From assembly GCF_000426705.1 (NCBI RefSeq), contig NZ_KE384554.1:166815-230814 (forward strand): 64,000 nt of DNA, in the 5' to 3' direction. Of the stretch, positions 17,391 to 26,589 are shown in pieces. Both the position numbers and the translations under genes were made by a program. This stretch comes from Spirochaeta cellobiosiphila DSM 17781. Lineage in GTDB: Bacteria > Spirochaetota > Spirochaetia > DSM-17781. The notes under the pieces were generated by a model that was not told the DNA's origin, did no database searches, and saw nothing but the letters and a program-made list of their open reading frames with translations. Positions within the stretch are counted from its first letter, which is position 1, and each line of letters begins with the position of its first letter.

Positions 17391-17870
17391 TTAGAGGGAA
17401 CAGAAAGCTACAGCAATAAAAAAGCCCAGGATTATACCAACAATAACCTCTGTTGCCTTATGCCCTTTTACCTCCTTAACAGGTAGATACTCAATATCTA
17501 ATTGTTCCTGTAAATCTGCCCCTAATTTATTCATTGTTTTTGCTTGAACACCAGTAGCTTTTCTCACGCCTAGAGCATCTCTTATAGTCAAAATAGCATA
17601 AAACAGACTCAACAAAAAGACGGCTGACTCCGTGCCTTGCGTAATCCCAATGGAAGTGGTTAGACTAGTGACAGTGGAACTATGACTGGATGGCATCCCG
17701 CCTGTTCGCCATACTAATGTTATAAGAAGGTTTCTATCAAGCCGCCCTCTGGCTTTAAAGGCTTCGATGAGAGCTTTAATACCCTGGGCTATGAACCAAC
17801 TAAATGTGGCACTTAAGAAAATAGGATGACTGACAACTCTGTACAGTCTGTCGATTGGAAAGTCGGCCAT
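17391..17870 (-). CDS. DUF212 (divergent PAP2-like) membrane protein
   Basis: A 159-residue membrane protein of the DUF212 'divergent PAP2' family. The phosphatase-like signature GGMPSSHSSTV lies at about 57-67 and is followed by an RDALGVRKATGVQA segment typical of the family, and a late GHKATEVIVGIILG helix. Family members are predicted lipid-phosphate phosphatases, but activity is not established. It is the first gene of the minus-strand rnf-like operon. A 96-base gap separates it from the divergent pseudouridine synthase, and that gap should contain promoters for both. Confidence 0.8.
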   Translation of the reverse strand: MADFPIDRLYRVVSHPIFLSATFSWFIAQGIKALIEAFKARGRLDRNLLITLVWRTGGMPSSHSSTVTSLTTSIGITQGTESAVFLLSLFYAILTIRDALGVRKATGVQAKTMNKLGADLQEQLDIEYLPVKEVKGHKATEVIVGIILGFFIAVAFCSL

Positions 17871-17966
17871 ATTAATTAAGAATCCTTCCTTTATATTTTA
17901 AATAAAATACAGTATAAGGATTATCAACAGATTTTAACAGATCTGTAAAGAGTTTCAGGAGCTATT

Positions 17967-18917
17967 TTGCGTAGGGATAGATTTAAAAGCTACAAATTAA
18001 CGGAAAATGAACAAGGCAAAAGGGTTGACAATATTGTAAAATCTTTACTGCCTCAACTCAAAAAAGGTGACATATACAAAGGGATACGTAAAAAAGATAT
18101 TCTTATCAATGGTAGGAAAACAGAGGCCAACTATAATGTGATGACCGGAGATTCTCTTGATATATACCAAGGATATATTAAAAACCTCGATGAGATATCT
18201 CAAGAAGAAAATCATTTGACCTTCCATCTACCACCTATTGTTTATGAATCAGAAGATATTGTGGTCTATAATAAGATGGATAATCTAATAACACAAGGAC
18301 CGGCCAGTCTTGAGAGTGAACACTATCAATATTTTATATCAAAAAAAATCGATAGGGTTAGCTTTAGACCAGGCCCCCTTCATCGACTTGATAAAAACAC
18401 TTCAGGTCTTGTGTCTTACAGTCTTAGCTTAAAAGGAGCCAGAAGTTTTACAGAAGCTATCCAGGAAGGAAGAATTAAAAAGCTATACCTAGCAGTCTTA
18501 GAAGGCCATGTAGAGAACAAGATCCATTGCCAAGCACCACTGATACCAAACTCAATGAAAACCCTTGTGTTTGAACAAGCAAATGATAAAACAGTAGAGG
18601 CCGAAACTATTTACCATCCTCTCGAATATAGAGATGGTAAAACGACAGTAATCATTGAGTTACTAACAGGAAGAACTCACCAAATCAGAGCCCATGCCCA
18701 ATACATTGGCTATCCAGTGGTGGGGGATTATAAGTATGGAACTAAGGATGAACATATGTACCTGCATAGTGCAGCCCTCTACCTTCCTACTCCTATAACC
18801 GAAGAAGGACAATGGATATGGGGACAACCACCGAAATACTACAACAAGTACATTTCTCTGGAAAACATAGAAAATCTTATCCTAAACTTCATCAAAAAGA
18901 ATTATATTACACACTAG
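17967..18917 (+). CDS. RluA-family ribosomal RNA pseudouridine synthase
   Basis: A 316-residue pseudouridine synthase of the RluA/RluC/RluD group. An S4-like RNA-binding domain covers about residues 8-65, and the catalytic motif HRLDKNTSGL (with the catalytic Asp) is near 137-146. A later block, IELLTGRTHQIRAHAQYIGYPVVGDYKYG, is the family's C-terminal signature. The start is a TTG at 17967 with AGGAG five bases upstream; no better ATG exists before the S4 domain. The target position, in 23S rRNA or tRNA, cannot be told from sequence alone. The next gene begins seven bases after its stop. Confidence 0.88.
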   Translation: MRRDRFKSYKLTENEQGKRVDNIVKSLLPQLKKGDIYKGIRKKDILINGRKTEANYNVMTGDSLDIYQGYIKNLDEISQEENHLTFHLPPIVYESEDIVVYNKMDNLITQGPASLESEHYQYFISKKIDRVSFRPGPLHRLDKNTSGLVSYSLSLKGARSFTEAIQEGRIKKLYLAVLEGHVENKIHCQAPLIPNSMKTLVFEQANDKTVEAETIYHPLEYRDGKTTVIIELLTGRTHQIRAHAQYIGYPVVGDYKYGTKDEHMYLHSAALYLPTPITEEGQWIWGQPPKYYNKYISLENIENLILNFIKKNYITH

Positions 18918-18924
18918 AGGACAT

Positions 18925-19809
18925 ATGAAAAAAATAAAGATAATGCACCATTTGTATTGGGTTCTCAAAGGAGTCAAAGTCTATGCCCTTGTAGGAAAAA
19001 GTGGAACAGGCAAGTCCTTTAGAGCCAAACTAGTAGCAGACAAATATCACATCAACTATATAATAGATGATGGTCTTTTTATTAAAGAGGATCGTATTCT
19101 GGCAGGTAAGACGGCCAAACAGGCAGACGGATACCTAACAGCTGTAAAAACAGCAATATTTGAAGATATTGAGCATAGAGAAAACGTCCTAAAAGCCCTG
19201 ACAAAGGAAAATTTTAATAAGATATTACTTATAGGGACAAGTCGTAAGATGGTTAACAAGATAGCGGATAGACTCGAATTGCCCCATATATTCAAGTACA
19301 TTCAGATAGAAGACATAGCCTCCAGATCAGAAATCGAACAAGCTCTCCATAGTAGAAATCAGGAACAGAAGCATGTGATTCCCGTTCCAGCTGTGGAAGT
19401 TGGAAAAGACTATTCCAGTATACTTGCAGATTCTGTTAAGATCTTCCTCAAAGGTGGAATCAACTTATTCCGCAAAAAGAAAAGTTTTAATAAAGCTGTA
19501 GTCAGACCTCAGTTCCATCAAAACAAAGGACGGGTGAGTATTAGTGAATCAGCTCTTAGTCAAATGATTCTACACTGTATTGATGAATTCAATGACACTC
19601 TTAAGGTATCCAAAGTGAGCATTAAAAACCGTAACGAAGGATACATGGTTCATCTCACCATAACGGTTCCCTTTGGCCAATCTCTTCCCAGTAGCCTACA
19701 AAAGCTTCAAAATTATATTATTGACAGCATTAGTCGTTATACTGGTATCCTAGTAGAAGAAGTGCATATAACAGTAGAGACAATCAAAGGTGGTATTAGA
19801 GATGATTAA
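18925..19809 (+). CDS. P-loop NTPase fused to an Asp23/Gls24-like domain
   Basis: A 294-residue two-domain protein. The N-terminal half is a P-loop NTPase with Walker A GKSGTGKS (24-31), a short IIDDG segment near 46-50 and the strand KILLIGTSR. The C-terminal part from about 205 (RVSISESALSQMILHCIDEFN, then YMVHLTITVPFGQSLPSSLQKLQNYIIDSISRYTG, then EVHITVETI) has the pattern of Asp23/Gls24 (YloU) proteins. Such proteins are normally separate small proteins in Gram-positives. The role is unknown; an NTP-dependent sensor or envelope-stress link is conceivable. It overlaps the following secreted-protein gene by about 8 bases. Confidence 0.6.
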   Translation: MKKIKIMHHLYWVLKGVKVYALVGKSGTGKSFRAKLVADKYHINYIIDDGLFIKEDRILAGKTAKQADGYLTAVKTAIFEDIEHRENVLKALTKENFNKILLIGTSRKMVNKIADRLELPHIFKYIQIEDIASRSEIEQALHSRNQEQKHVIPVPAVEVGKDYSSILADSVKIFLKGGINLFRKKKSFNKAVVRPQFHQNKGRVSISESALSQMILHCIDEFNDTLKVSKVSIKNRNEGYMVHLTITVPFGQSLPSSLQKLQNYIIDSISRYTGILVEEVHITVETIKGGIRDD

Positions 19810-20956
19810 AAAGCGGAGACTCCTTAGTGTATTGCTATTAGGTTTTATCTGTGTATTCTCCTATGCAGAATTAACAGAGACCACATCTGAACATTTTGTA
19901 ATATATAGCGATAAGACCTTACCGGAAGTACAAATACTGGAAGAAAGCCTGGAAGACTTCTATCAATTAGTAGACGAATATTTAACCTTTCCTACAGAAT
20001 CTAACCTGCTCCCGTATAGAGTTTATGATTTTTCAACAAAAGAAGAATTCCAACAGCACCTCCTGGAATCAAGCCTCCCCACCAATTATCAACCACCAAT
20101 TTATCTTCATTTTGAAACCCCTAAATATAGACGATTATTAGGGGTTGACCTAGTTGAAAACTGGACACAAACAAAACAGCAATTAACTATACAACTAATT
20201 CGAGGTGCCTTTGGGACTCCCCCGTATTGGTTACAAGAAGGGTATAGCTTATTTTTTAGTGATACAAACTGGAATAATAAAATTAGCCAACCTCAAGCAT
20301 CAGCCTGGTTACTGGAAGCAAAAAAAATAATAAAACAGGATAATCCATTCCAATATATAACCAATGAAGATGGATCGAAGGGCGTATCACGTGAGGCAAG
20401 AATCGCTAGTTGGGCGTGGGTCAACTTTTTAGTTCACTCTCCCAGCAACTTTGATAATAGACGAATATGGAATGCTTGGCATTTAGTAAACAAATCCTAT
20501 GACAGGAATAAAAACACAGAAGCAGTAGCTCAACAATTATTCCTCCACAGTCGAAATGAACAAGAGTGGAATATAGCCATTAAAGAATTTTACAAAGGAC
20601 AATTAAGCTTTTCAGAATCTCTAGGGCAGTTAATAGATTATATTAAGAACGATAAAAGCAAAGTTGTTGACAAAATAACTCTCATGGAAAACACCTATCC
20701 GGATATGGATTACCGATTTGATTACTACTGTGGTTTGTACTATTACCAGAACTCAGAATGGGAAAAATCAATAAAGTACTACAGACAAAGTATTAAAAAA
20801 GAAAGTCCAGCGGGCTTAAGTGAATATGGCTTGATCTTGGCTTTATACAAGAATAATCAAATCCCAGAAGCAAAAAGCCTCTGGGAATCAGCACTGATAT
20901 TTTCTGAAGAAACATATAAAGCAAGCTTGAACAATTTAAACAAGCTATTTGAATAG
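19802..20956 (+). CDS. Exported peptidase-MA-like protein with lost HExxH, TPR C-terminus
   Basis: A 384-residue exported protein (leader KKRRLLSVLLLGFICVFSYA). It resembles Peptidase_MA-like/DUF1570 proteins: an early beta block (SEHFVIYSDKTLPEVQILEESLEDFYQLVDEYL) and the late zinc-ligand motif PPYWLQEGYSLFF. The expected HExxH helix just before it reads TIQLIRGAF, so the zinc-binding histidines and catalytic glutamate are gone and proteolysis is unlikely. The C-terminal part (about 295-384) has TPR-like repeats. The ATG at 19802 is preferred because AAAGGTGG sits eight bases upstream; an in-frame GTG at 19790 is possible. Confidence 0.6.
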   Translation: MIKKRRLLSVLLLGFICVFSYAELTETTSEHFVIYSDKTLPEVQILEESLEDFYQLVDEYLTFPTESNLLPYRVYDFSTKEEFQQHLLESSLPTNYQPPIYLHFETPKYRRLLGVDLVENWTQTKQQLTIQLIRGAFGTPPYWLQEGYSLFFSDTNWNNKISQPQASAWLLEAKKIIKQDNPFQYITNEDGSKGVSREARIASWAWVNFLVHSPSNFDNRRIWNAWHLVNKSYDRNKNTEAVAQQLFLHSRNEQEWNIAIKEFYKGQLSFSESLGQLIDYIKNDKSKVVDKITLMENTYPDMDYRFDYYCGLYYYQNSEWEKSIKYYRQSIKKESPAGLSEYGLILALYKNNQIPEAKSLWESALIFSEETYKASLNNLNKLFE

Positions 20957-20985
20957 CTAGCCCCTCTAAAGGGGCTTTTTTCTTT
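20957..20985 (+). terminator. Rho-independent terminator after the MA-like gene
   Basis: A G+C-rich hairpin AGCCCC-TCTAAA-GGGGCT is followed by TTTTTCTTTT on the plus strand. It begins at the stop codon of the plus-strand gene and its sequence also encodes the last codons and stop of the convergent pcnB gene, so one element serves as terminator and coding end. Confidence 0.85.
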
Positions 20986-22036
20986 TAAGAGGACGAGTGG
21001 TGGGCCATTTATTCTTACGAAAATAATAACGCATGGCCCCTTCAATATCCTTATTGGCAGCAATAAGAGGACTTAAGCAATTCTTAGAAAACTTAAGAAC
21101 ATGATTAAATCTTTCCTTGCTGATTACTTGATCAAAATTTTCCTTATCCCACAAAGGTTTAAGTAAATAATAGATCATTCGACTCCTGCGATCTTCGCCT
21201 TCCCCGTGAACATGCTTATCCAGCTTCTCAAGAGAATTAAGAACTGTCTTTTTCCTGGATCCCTGATCCATAAACCTGGCAATCTCAGGAATAAAATACT
21301 TCAAAACACCGTATTCATAATAAGTAGCTATGATCCCTTTGGCCGAACCACAGCTGAGAACTTTGAATAGTTCTTCTGTTAAACGACTTACAGAGCAATT
21401 AGCTACATAAGAGGCATCCTTCTTTACACGTCTTTTGAGTCGGAAAGTCAGATCGAAGTTAATTGTTACCTTATACTTCAAGCATCTTAGAATACGTACA
21501 GGATCTTCAACAAAGATAGTTTTAAGAGGAATAACAGGTCTAATCTTACCTTTCTTAATATCCTTAAAGGCACCCAAATAATCGATGACATACTCATCTC
21601 TTGGACAGTAGTATAAGGTATTAAGAGTAAAATCCCGCCTTAAAGGATCTTCATCCAAAGTTCCATAGATGTTTTGTCCATCTCCCGACTCAGCACTCCT
21701 AAAGGTAGATACTTCCAAATATTTCTGATGTGAAAAATACACATGAACTAAACGAAAGCGTCGACCAATAATCCTAGAATTACGGAAGATTCTGCGAACA
21801 CGTCTGGGGTTAGCATCAGTACAGATATCGAAGTCCTTAGGAGTTTTACCAACAAGGAGGTCACGAACAGCACCGCCCACGACATAAGCTTCGAATCCAG
21901 CTTCCCTTAACTTATGGGTCACCCATAAAGCATCAGGGTCAATCATGTCACGGGTTATCTTGTGTTCCTTTTGGGTATAAATCAGAGCTTGTTTCTTCAG
22001 CTTACCAGTCTCAGACTTAGTGTATCGTACTAACAA
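20966..22036 (-). CDS. pcnB: Poly(A) polymerase / tRNA nucleotidyltransferase family protein
   Basis: A 356-residue class II nucleotidyltransferase. The catalytic block AYVVGGAVRDLLVGKTPKDFDICTDA (about 50-75) holds the metal-binding aspartates, and NSRIIGRRFRLVHVYF followed by EVSTFR matches PcnB poly(A) polymerases rather than classical CCA enzymes. RRDFTLNTLYY and EDPVRILRCLKYK complete the head domain. The tail RPLKRKKPL is basic, as in PcnB. It likely adds 3' A tails that help RNA decay; a CCA-adding role cannot be excluded. It is divergent from hisS, with 135 bases between the starts. Confidence 0.8.
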   Translation of the reverse strand: MLVRYTKSETGKLKKQALIYTQKEHKITRDMIDPDALWVTHKLREAGFEAYVVGGAVRDLLVGKTPKDFDICTDANPRRVRRIFRNSRIIGRRFRLVHVYFSHQKYLEVSTFRSAESGDGQNIYGTLDEDPLRRDFTLNTLYYCPRDEYVIDYLGAFKDIKKGKIRPVIPLKTIFVEDPVRILRCLKYKVTINFDLTFRLKRRVKKDASYVANCSVSRLTEELFKVLSCGSAKGIIATYYEYGVLKYFIPEIARFMDQGSRKKTVLNSLEKLDKHVHGEGEDRRSRMIYYLLKPLWDKENFDQVISKERFNHVLKFSKNCLSPLIAANKDIEGAMRYYFRKNKWPTTRPLKRKKPL

Positions 22037-22108
22037 ATGATTAACTCCAGTTACATCACATTAGAAAGATATAATTGTATCTGTACTTCGAATTAAGTCA
22101 AGGTGCAG

Positions 22109-22137
22109 TTGAATGTTCCCTTATTATGTTGCATAGT
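22109..22137 (+). promoter_or_regulatory. Candidate sigma-70 promoter for hisS
   Basis: TTGAAT (22109-22114) and CATAGT (22132-22137) are separated by 17 bases and lie 35 bases before the hisS start. Spacing is ideal; the -10 match is only moderate. Confidence 0.4.
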
Positions 22138-22171
22138 AGGTTGGTAAAAATTCATTAGAAGGAGCAGATCT

Positions 22172-23470
22172 GTGTCAATTATTGAGCCTAAGATTTTGAA
22201 AGGTTTTCGCGATTTTTTACCACAACAGGAGATGCAGCGCAAACATCTTATCCGCACCTTGGAAGATACCTTTGAAAGCTACGGATTTGTCCCCATTGAT
22301 ACACCGGTTCTAGAATATACGGAGGTTCTCTTAGGAAAAGGGTCAGGAGAAACAGACAAACAGCTATATCGATTCAATGATAACGGCGGAAGAGATGTGG
22401 CCATGAGATTTGATTTAACCGTACCCTTTGCCCGCTATACTGCCGCTAACAGGCATAACCTTTATATGCCTTTCAAACGCTATCATATAAATAAAGTATG
22501 GAGAGGTGAAAAATCTCAAAAAGGCCGTTATCGTGAGTTCTATCAATGTGATTTTGACATGGTAGGAGTGGATAATGCCTGTGCGGATTTTGAAATTCTT
22601 CAATTAATGAATAAATCCTTTCAAGTACTCCCTGTTGGGGACTATCAATTTCATTTATCACACAGGGGATTATTCAACCTGTTCCTGGAAAGAGAAGGAT
22701 TAATTGATAATTCTGTTGGAATACTCAGAACAGTAGATAAACTGGCTAAAATTGGACGAGACAAGACGCTCGAACAACTCAAAGAATTTGCCTCTGAAGA
22801 TAAAGCGAATAAAATACTGGATTTCATATCCCAGAAGGGTGAATTTATTCAAGTTCTGTCTCAATTAGAACTACTCTCAGGGGGATCTTCTGAAGCTAGT
22901 GAGCGATTAAGAGAGATATGGAAACTCATAGAATCCCAAGGATTAGCAGATAAATTTATTCTTGATCCTTCCATCACGAGAGGTCTGGACTACTACACAG
23001 GTATTGTGTATGAGACCTTCTTAACTGAAGCGCAGGATATCGGATCAGTGTGTTCCGGTGGTCGTTACAACAACCTGGCAGGATTATATACCAAAGAAGA
23101 ATTACCAGGAGTAGGATCTTCTATAGGTCTGGATAGACTGTTAGCAGCCATGGAAGCCTTGAACAATGAGGAACAAAACTATGGCCCTCAAGTCATCATC
23201 TTCAATCAAGACAAAGAGCTCTACCCCTATTACTACCAATTAGCAGAAGATTTGCGTCAGGACGGATTTATGACGGAAGTCTATCCCTTAAGCAAAAAAC
23301 TTCCTCAACAATTTAAGTTCGCTGAAGCTAAAGGTTTTACCTTTGGATTAATCGTTGGTCAAAACGAAAGAGCTGAAAACAGGTTAAACCTTAAGGATTT
23401 ACGAAGTCGTGAGACAAAAGATCGCTTATCCTATGAAGAAGTGGTGGCTTACATCAAAGACAGAGTATAG
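22172..23470 (+). CDS. hisS: Histidyl-tRNA synthetase
   Basis: A 432-residue class II aminoacyl-tRNA synthetase. Motif 2 appears as GRYREFYQCDFDMVG (about 116-130), the histidine-specific motifs as RGLDYYTGIVYE (about 270-281) and CSGGRYNNL (about 292-300), and motif 3 as GVGSSIGLDRLL (about 310-321). A C-terminal anticodon-binding domain follows (PQVIIFNQDKELYPYYYQLAEDLRQDG). The start is a GTG at 22172 with AGAAGGAG seven bases upstream. It charges tRNA-His in the cytoplasm. The helicase gene follows ten bases later. Confidence 0.96.
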   Translation: MSIIEPKILKGFRDFLPQQEMQRKHLIRTLEDTFESYGFVPIDTPVLEYTEVLLGKGSGETDKQLYRFNDNGGRDVAMRFDLTVPFARYTAANRHNLYMPFKRYHINKVWRGEKSQKGRYREFYQCDFDMVGVDNACADFEILQLMNKSFQVLPVGDYQFHLSHRGLFNLFLEREGLIDNSVGILRTVDKLAKIGRDKTLEQLKEFASEDKANKILDFISQKGEFIQVLSQLELLSGGSSEASERLREIWKLIESQGLADKFILDPSITRGLDYYTGIVYETFLTEAQDIGSVCSGGRYNNLAGLYTKEELPGVGSSIGLDRLLAAMEALNNEEQNYGPQVIIFNQDKELYPYYYQLAEDLRQDGFMTEVYPLSKKLPQQFKFAEAKGFTFGLIVGQNERAENRLNLKDLRSRETKDRLSYEEVVAYIKDRV

Positions 23471-23480
23471 ACTTTAGCAT

Positions 23481-25976
23481 ATGAATCCACATGATTTACC
23501 AGTTTACAAAAGCCGTCAGAAAATTCTTGATTCTCTAAAAGAAAATCAAGTCATTATTGTTGAAAGTCCAACAGGGTCAGGTAAGACAACCCAACTTCCT
23601 ATCATACTTCATGAAGCAGGGTATACAGATCGAGGAATGATTGGGGTAACACAACCCCGTCGTATAGCAGCTCTCTCAGTAAGTGAATACATAGCCAAAC
23701 AGCTTCAAACAGATTTTCCTGGTTTTGTCGGCTATAAAATGCGGTTCGAAGATAAAACAAACCGGAACACACATATAAAGATTCTCACAGATGGAACTCT
23801 TCTTCAAGAAATCAAACATGATAGAAACCTGGAAGCCTATCAAGTTCTGATTATTGATGAAGCTCATGAGAGAAGCCTTAACATTGACTTCATACTGGGA
23901 TTAGTAAAAGGTCTCCTCCCCTTTCGACCAGATTTAAAAATCATCATTAGTTCTGCAACATTGAAGACTGATGAATTTAGTCAATATTTCAACAAAGCCC
24001 CTGTTATCTCTATTGATACACCGACCTACCCAGTTGATGTCATATATAAACCCTTAAAAGAAAGGGGTTACTTTATGACAATCGAAGACAAGGTAGCAGA
24101 GATACTAGCAGAATTAGTAAAAAACAAAGAAGAAGGGGATGTACTGATTTTCCTATCAGGAGAAAAAATAATTAAGGATACAATGCAGAGACTATATGCA
24201 GAACCTTATCAAAAGACTCTCCACATCATCCCCCTTTATGGTCGTTTAGGAAAGGAAGCCCAGGAAAAAGCTTTTGAACCAACACCAAAAGGTAAAAGAA
24301 AAGTTGTTTTAGCTACCAATATTGCGGAAACCTCCATCACAATTGATGGAGTAACGATCGTCATAGATCCTGGTATGGCTAAAATTAATTATTACAACCC
24401 TAAAACCTTTACATCCACACTCATGGAGGAGCCCATCAGTAAGGCAAGCTCCAACCAGAGAAAAGGACGGGCAGGACGTACACAACCTGGTAAATGTTAT
24501 CGTCTCTACACAGAAGATCAGTATGTAAAACGCCCCCTTTATACAAGGGAGGAGATATATAGAACGGACTTGTCAGAAGTTGTCCTACGAATGGCAGAAA
24601 TCGGTATTAATGATTTTGAATCCTTTGATTTCATAAATCCTCCTGGCAGACAGGGTATAGCAGGAGCTGTACAGGTTCTCAAAATGCTGGATGCTCTTGA
24701 TGATCATAATCATCTTACTGATATTGGTAAAATGATGGTCGACTTCCCCCTATTGCCACGCCAGAGCCGTATGATAGTGGAAGCCATCTATCGTTATCCC
24801 CGAGTGTTAAAACAGGTTATTATTGCTGCCGCTTTCCTAAGTACAAACTCCCCTTTTCTTCTTCCCCAAGGAGAGGAAATGGAAGCACGTCACGCCCATC
24901 ATAGCTTTCGAGATCCTTTAGGAGACTTTGTGTCCTACCTTCATATGTTTAATAATTATAAGGAAACAAAGGACAAAGATAAGTTCTGTGAGAACTTCTA
25001 TCTTGATAAGAAAACCATGGATGAACTGATTAATATATCAGGTCAGTTGGAAGAAATTATCAGTGAACGTTCTATACCAATTGAAGGTGGTGGTGATTAT
25101 GCAGATTACCTTAAAGCCATTGCCAGAGGAAACTTGCAGTTTGTCTGTATCAAGACAGGACGGGGCATCTATAGAAGTATTGCTGCAGAACAAATTCAAA
25201 TCCATCCAGGTTCGGTTATGTTCAAAGAATCTCCCCAGTTCCTCGTAGCAGGTGAGGTTGTTAAAACCAGTCGTGTTTTCGCACGTTCAGTGAGTCCCTT
25301 AGATAAATCATGGCTTAAAGAGGTATTACCTACCATAACAAAAGAACTTATAACACATAAGATAACAGGGGATATTCAAGACAATCGCCGGGGAAAATCC
25401 AAAGAGCGTCGAGAAGACTTCACCGATCAAACTCGTATAGAGGGTGTTGTCGTTCCTATTAAGAAAACTAAAAAGGGTCATAAAACCTTACAGCTTCACT
25501 GGGAACAGGTGAAAGCTGCCCTGGCTAAGAAAAAAATAAAAGAATTAAGTCATCTAAGAAGCTTACGTGCTGATTTATATGTGAATGGACATTTGATTTT
25601 TGAGAACATGAAATCAATGGAATTATTCGCCATTCTAAATCAGTATAATCCTGACAGAGCTATCATTGATCCAATATCAAAGCATAAGACCTATGTAATC
25701 AAGAATAAAGATAATACCCTTATTAGGGACTTATGGCAGGTTCTTAAGATTAATCCAGTCTCAAAAAAATCCAGAAAAATGGGATTTATAGGATTAGAAA
25801 CAGACGGACAAGGAGTCTATTGGTTCCGGGTGTATCCTAAATTCTTTACAGCAGTTGATGTGAGCTTAGGTAGTATTGAATATTTAGCAGATGATCTGGA
25901 TATCCAAGGTGAACATGATGATCTGATTAATTTGAACAAACTTTATAGACAATTAAACAATTTTATGAGTTTGTAG
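23481..25976 (+). CDS. hrpA: DEAH-box ATP-dependent RNA helicase, HrpA type
   Basis: An 831-residue SF2 helicase. Motif I is SPTGSGKTTQ (29-38), motif II DEAH (126-129), motif III SSAT (about 156-159), motif V IAETSITIDGV and motif VI QRKGRAGRTQPGKCYRLY. HA2/ratchet and OB-like regions follow (near 395-610), and there is a C-terminal stretch with basic segments (RGKSKERREDF, KKTKKGHKTLQLHW). At 831 residues it is far shorter than E. coli HrpA (about 1300), closer to HrpB in length, but its motif VI and 'CYRLYTEDQY' region favour HrpA. Probably works on RNA or ribosome quality control. It follows hisS closely and overlaps the convergent cNMP-binding gene by 14 bases. Confidence 0.85.
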   Translation: MNPHDLPVYKSRQKILDSLKENQVIIVESPTGSGKTTQLPIILHEAGYTDRGMIGVTQPRRIAALSVSEYIAKQLQTDFPGFVGYKMRFEDKTNRNTHIKILTDGTLLQEIKHDRNLEAYQVLIIDEAHERSLNIDFILGLVKGLLPFRPDLKIIISSATLKTDEFSQYFNKAPVISIDTPTYPVDVIYKPLKERGYFMTIEDKVAEILAELVKNKEEGDVLIFLSGEKIIKDTMQRLYAEPYQKTLHIIPLYGRLGKEAQEKAFEPTPKGKRKVVLATNIAETSITIDGVTIVIDPGMAKINYYNPKTFTSTLMEEPISKASSNQRKGRAGRTQPGKCYRLYTEDQYVKRPLYTREEIYRTDLSEVVLRMAEIGINDFESFDFINPPGRQGIAGAVQVLKMLDALDDHNHLTDIGKMMVDFPLLPRQSRMIVEAIYRYPRVLKQVIIAAAFLSTNSPFLLPQGEEMEARHAHHSFRDPLGDFVSYLHMFNNYKETKDKDKFCENFYLDKKTMDELINISGQLEEIISERSIPIEGGGDYADYLKAIARGNLQFVCIKTGRGIYRSIAAEQIQIHPGSVMFKESPQFLVAGEVVKTSRVFARSVSPLDKSWLKEVLPTITKELITHKITGDIQDNRRGKSKERREDFTDQTRIEGVVVPIKKTKKGHKTLQLHWEQVKAALAKKKIKELSHLRSLRADLYVNGHLIFENMKSMELFAILNQYNPDRAIIDPISKHKTYVIKNKDNTLIRDLWQVLKINPVSKKSRKMGFIGLETDGQGVYWFRVYPKFFTAVDVSLGSIEYLADDLDIQGEHDDLINLNKLYRQLNNFMSL

Positions 25977-26589
25977 AATGAGATTTAGGAACTAAGAGTT
26001 CAGAATCTCCTAAAGCAGAACGCTTAACAAGTCCCCGAAGCATAAAACTATCAAGAGCAGAGGGGACACTTTCTTTAACGATTCCTAAGTTATGACAAAC
26101 CCAATCTGTAAAAGCATCCACATTTATTCTCATTCCATTGTAAGTAGACACCCCTTTAGAGGAAGAATACTTTAACAAACCCTCATATATCTGTTTATTG
26201 GTATTAGTATTAAGGATTTGCTGTATGATTTTATTAGCTCCTCTTAATCGATCAGCTAATACTTTAATAATCTTGATACTAAAAGAGGGATTGGATTCTA
26301 GAAAACTAAAAAAGGCAGCTTCGTTTAAAACAAGAAGTTTAGTGGTCTCTTCTGCTCTAGCCATAGCGGATCTTTTCTTTTGCTCAATAAGAGCCATTTC
26401 TCCGAACATGTCTCCCTTATTTAAGGTTATGAGCTCTTTATAGGCATCAGCAGAAGTTTTTTTTAATATAGTTACAGAACCGCTAAGGATGATAAACATC
26501 TCTTTGCCTTCCTGTCCTTCATCAAAAACGATCTCATCTTTTTGATATTCACGACAGTTCTGAGCCAGAACATCCTTATTGACCTTCAT
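25963..26589 (-). CDS. Crp/Fnr-like cyclic-nucleotide-binding regulator
   Basis: A 208-residue protein with an N-terminal cNMP-binding beta-roll (about 12-125). The phosphate-binding cassette is GDMFGEMALIEQKKRSAMARA, which keeps the FGE and RSA residues needed to bind cAMP or cGMP. The C-terminal part (about 135-205) should be a winged helix, but a clear recognition helix is not obvious (FTDWVCHNLGIVKESVPSALDSFMLRGLVKR). It could be a transcription factor or a DNA-independent sensor. It starts directly after aroB (no intervening base), so the two genes are co-expressed. Confidence 0.7.
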   Translation of the reverse strand: MKVNKDVLAQNCREYQKDEIVFDEGQEGKEMFIILSGSVTILKKTSADAYKELITLNKGDMFGEMALIEQKKRSAMARAEETTKLLVLNEAAFFSFLESNPSFSIKIIKVLADRLRGANKIIQQILNTNTNKQIYEGLLKYSSSKGVSTYNGMRINVDAFTDWVCHNLGIVKESVPSALDSFMLRGLVKRSALGDSELLVPKSHSTNS

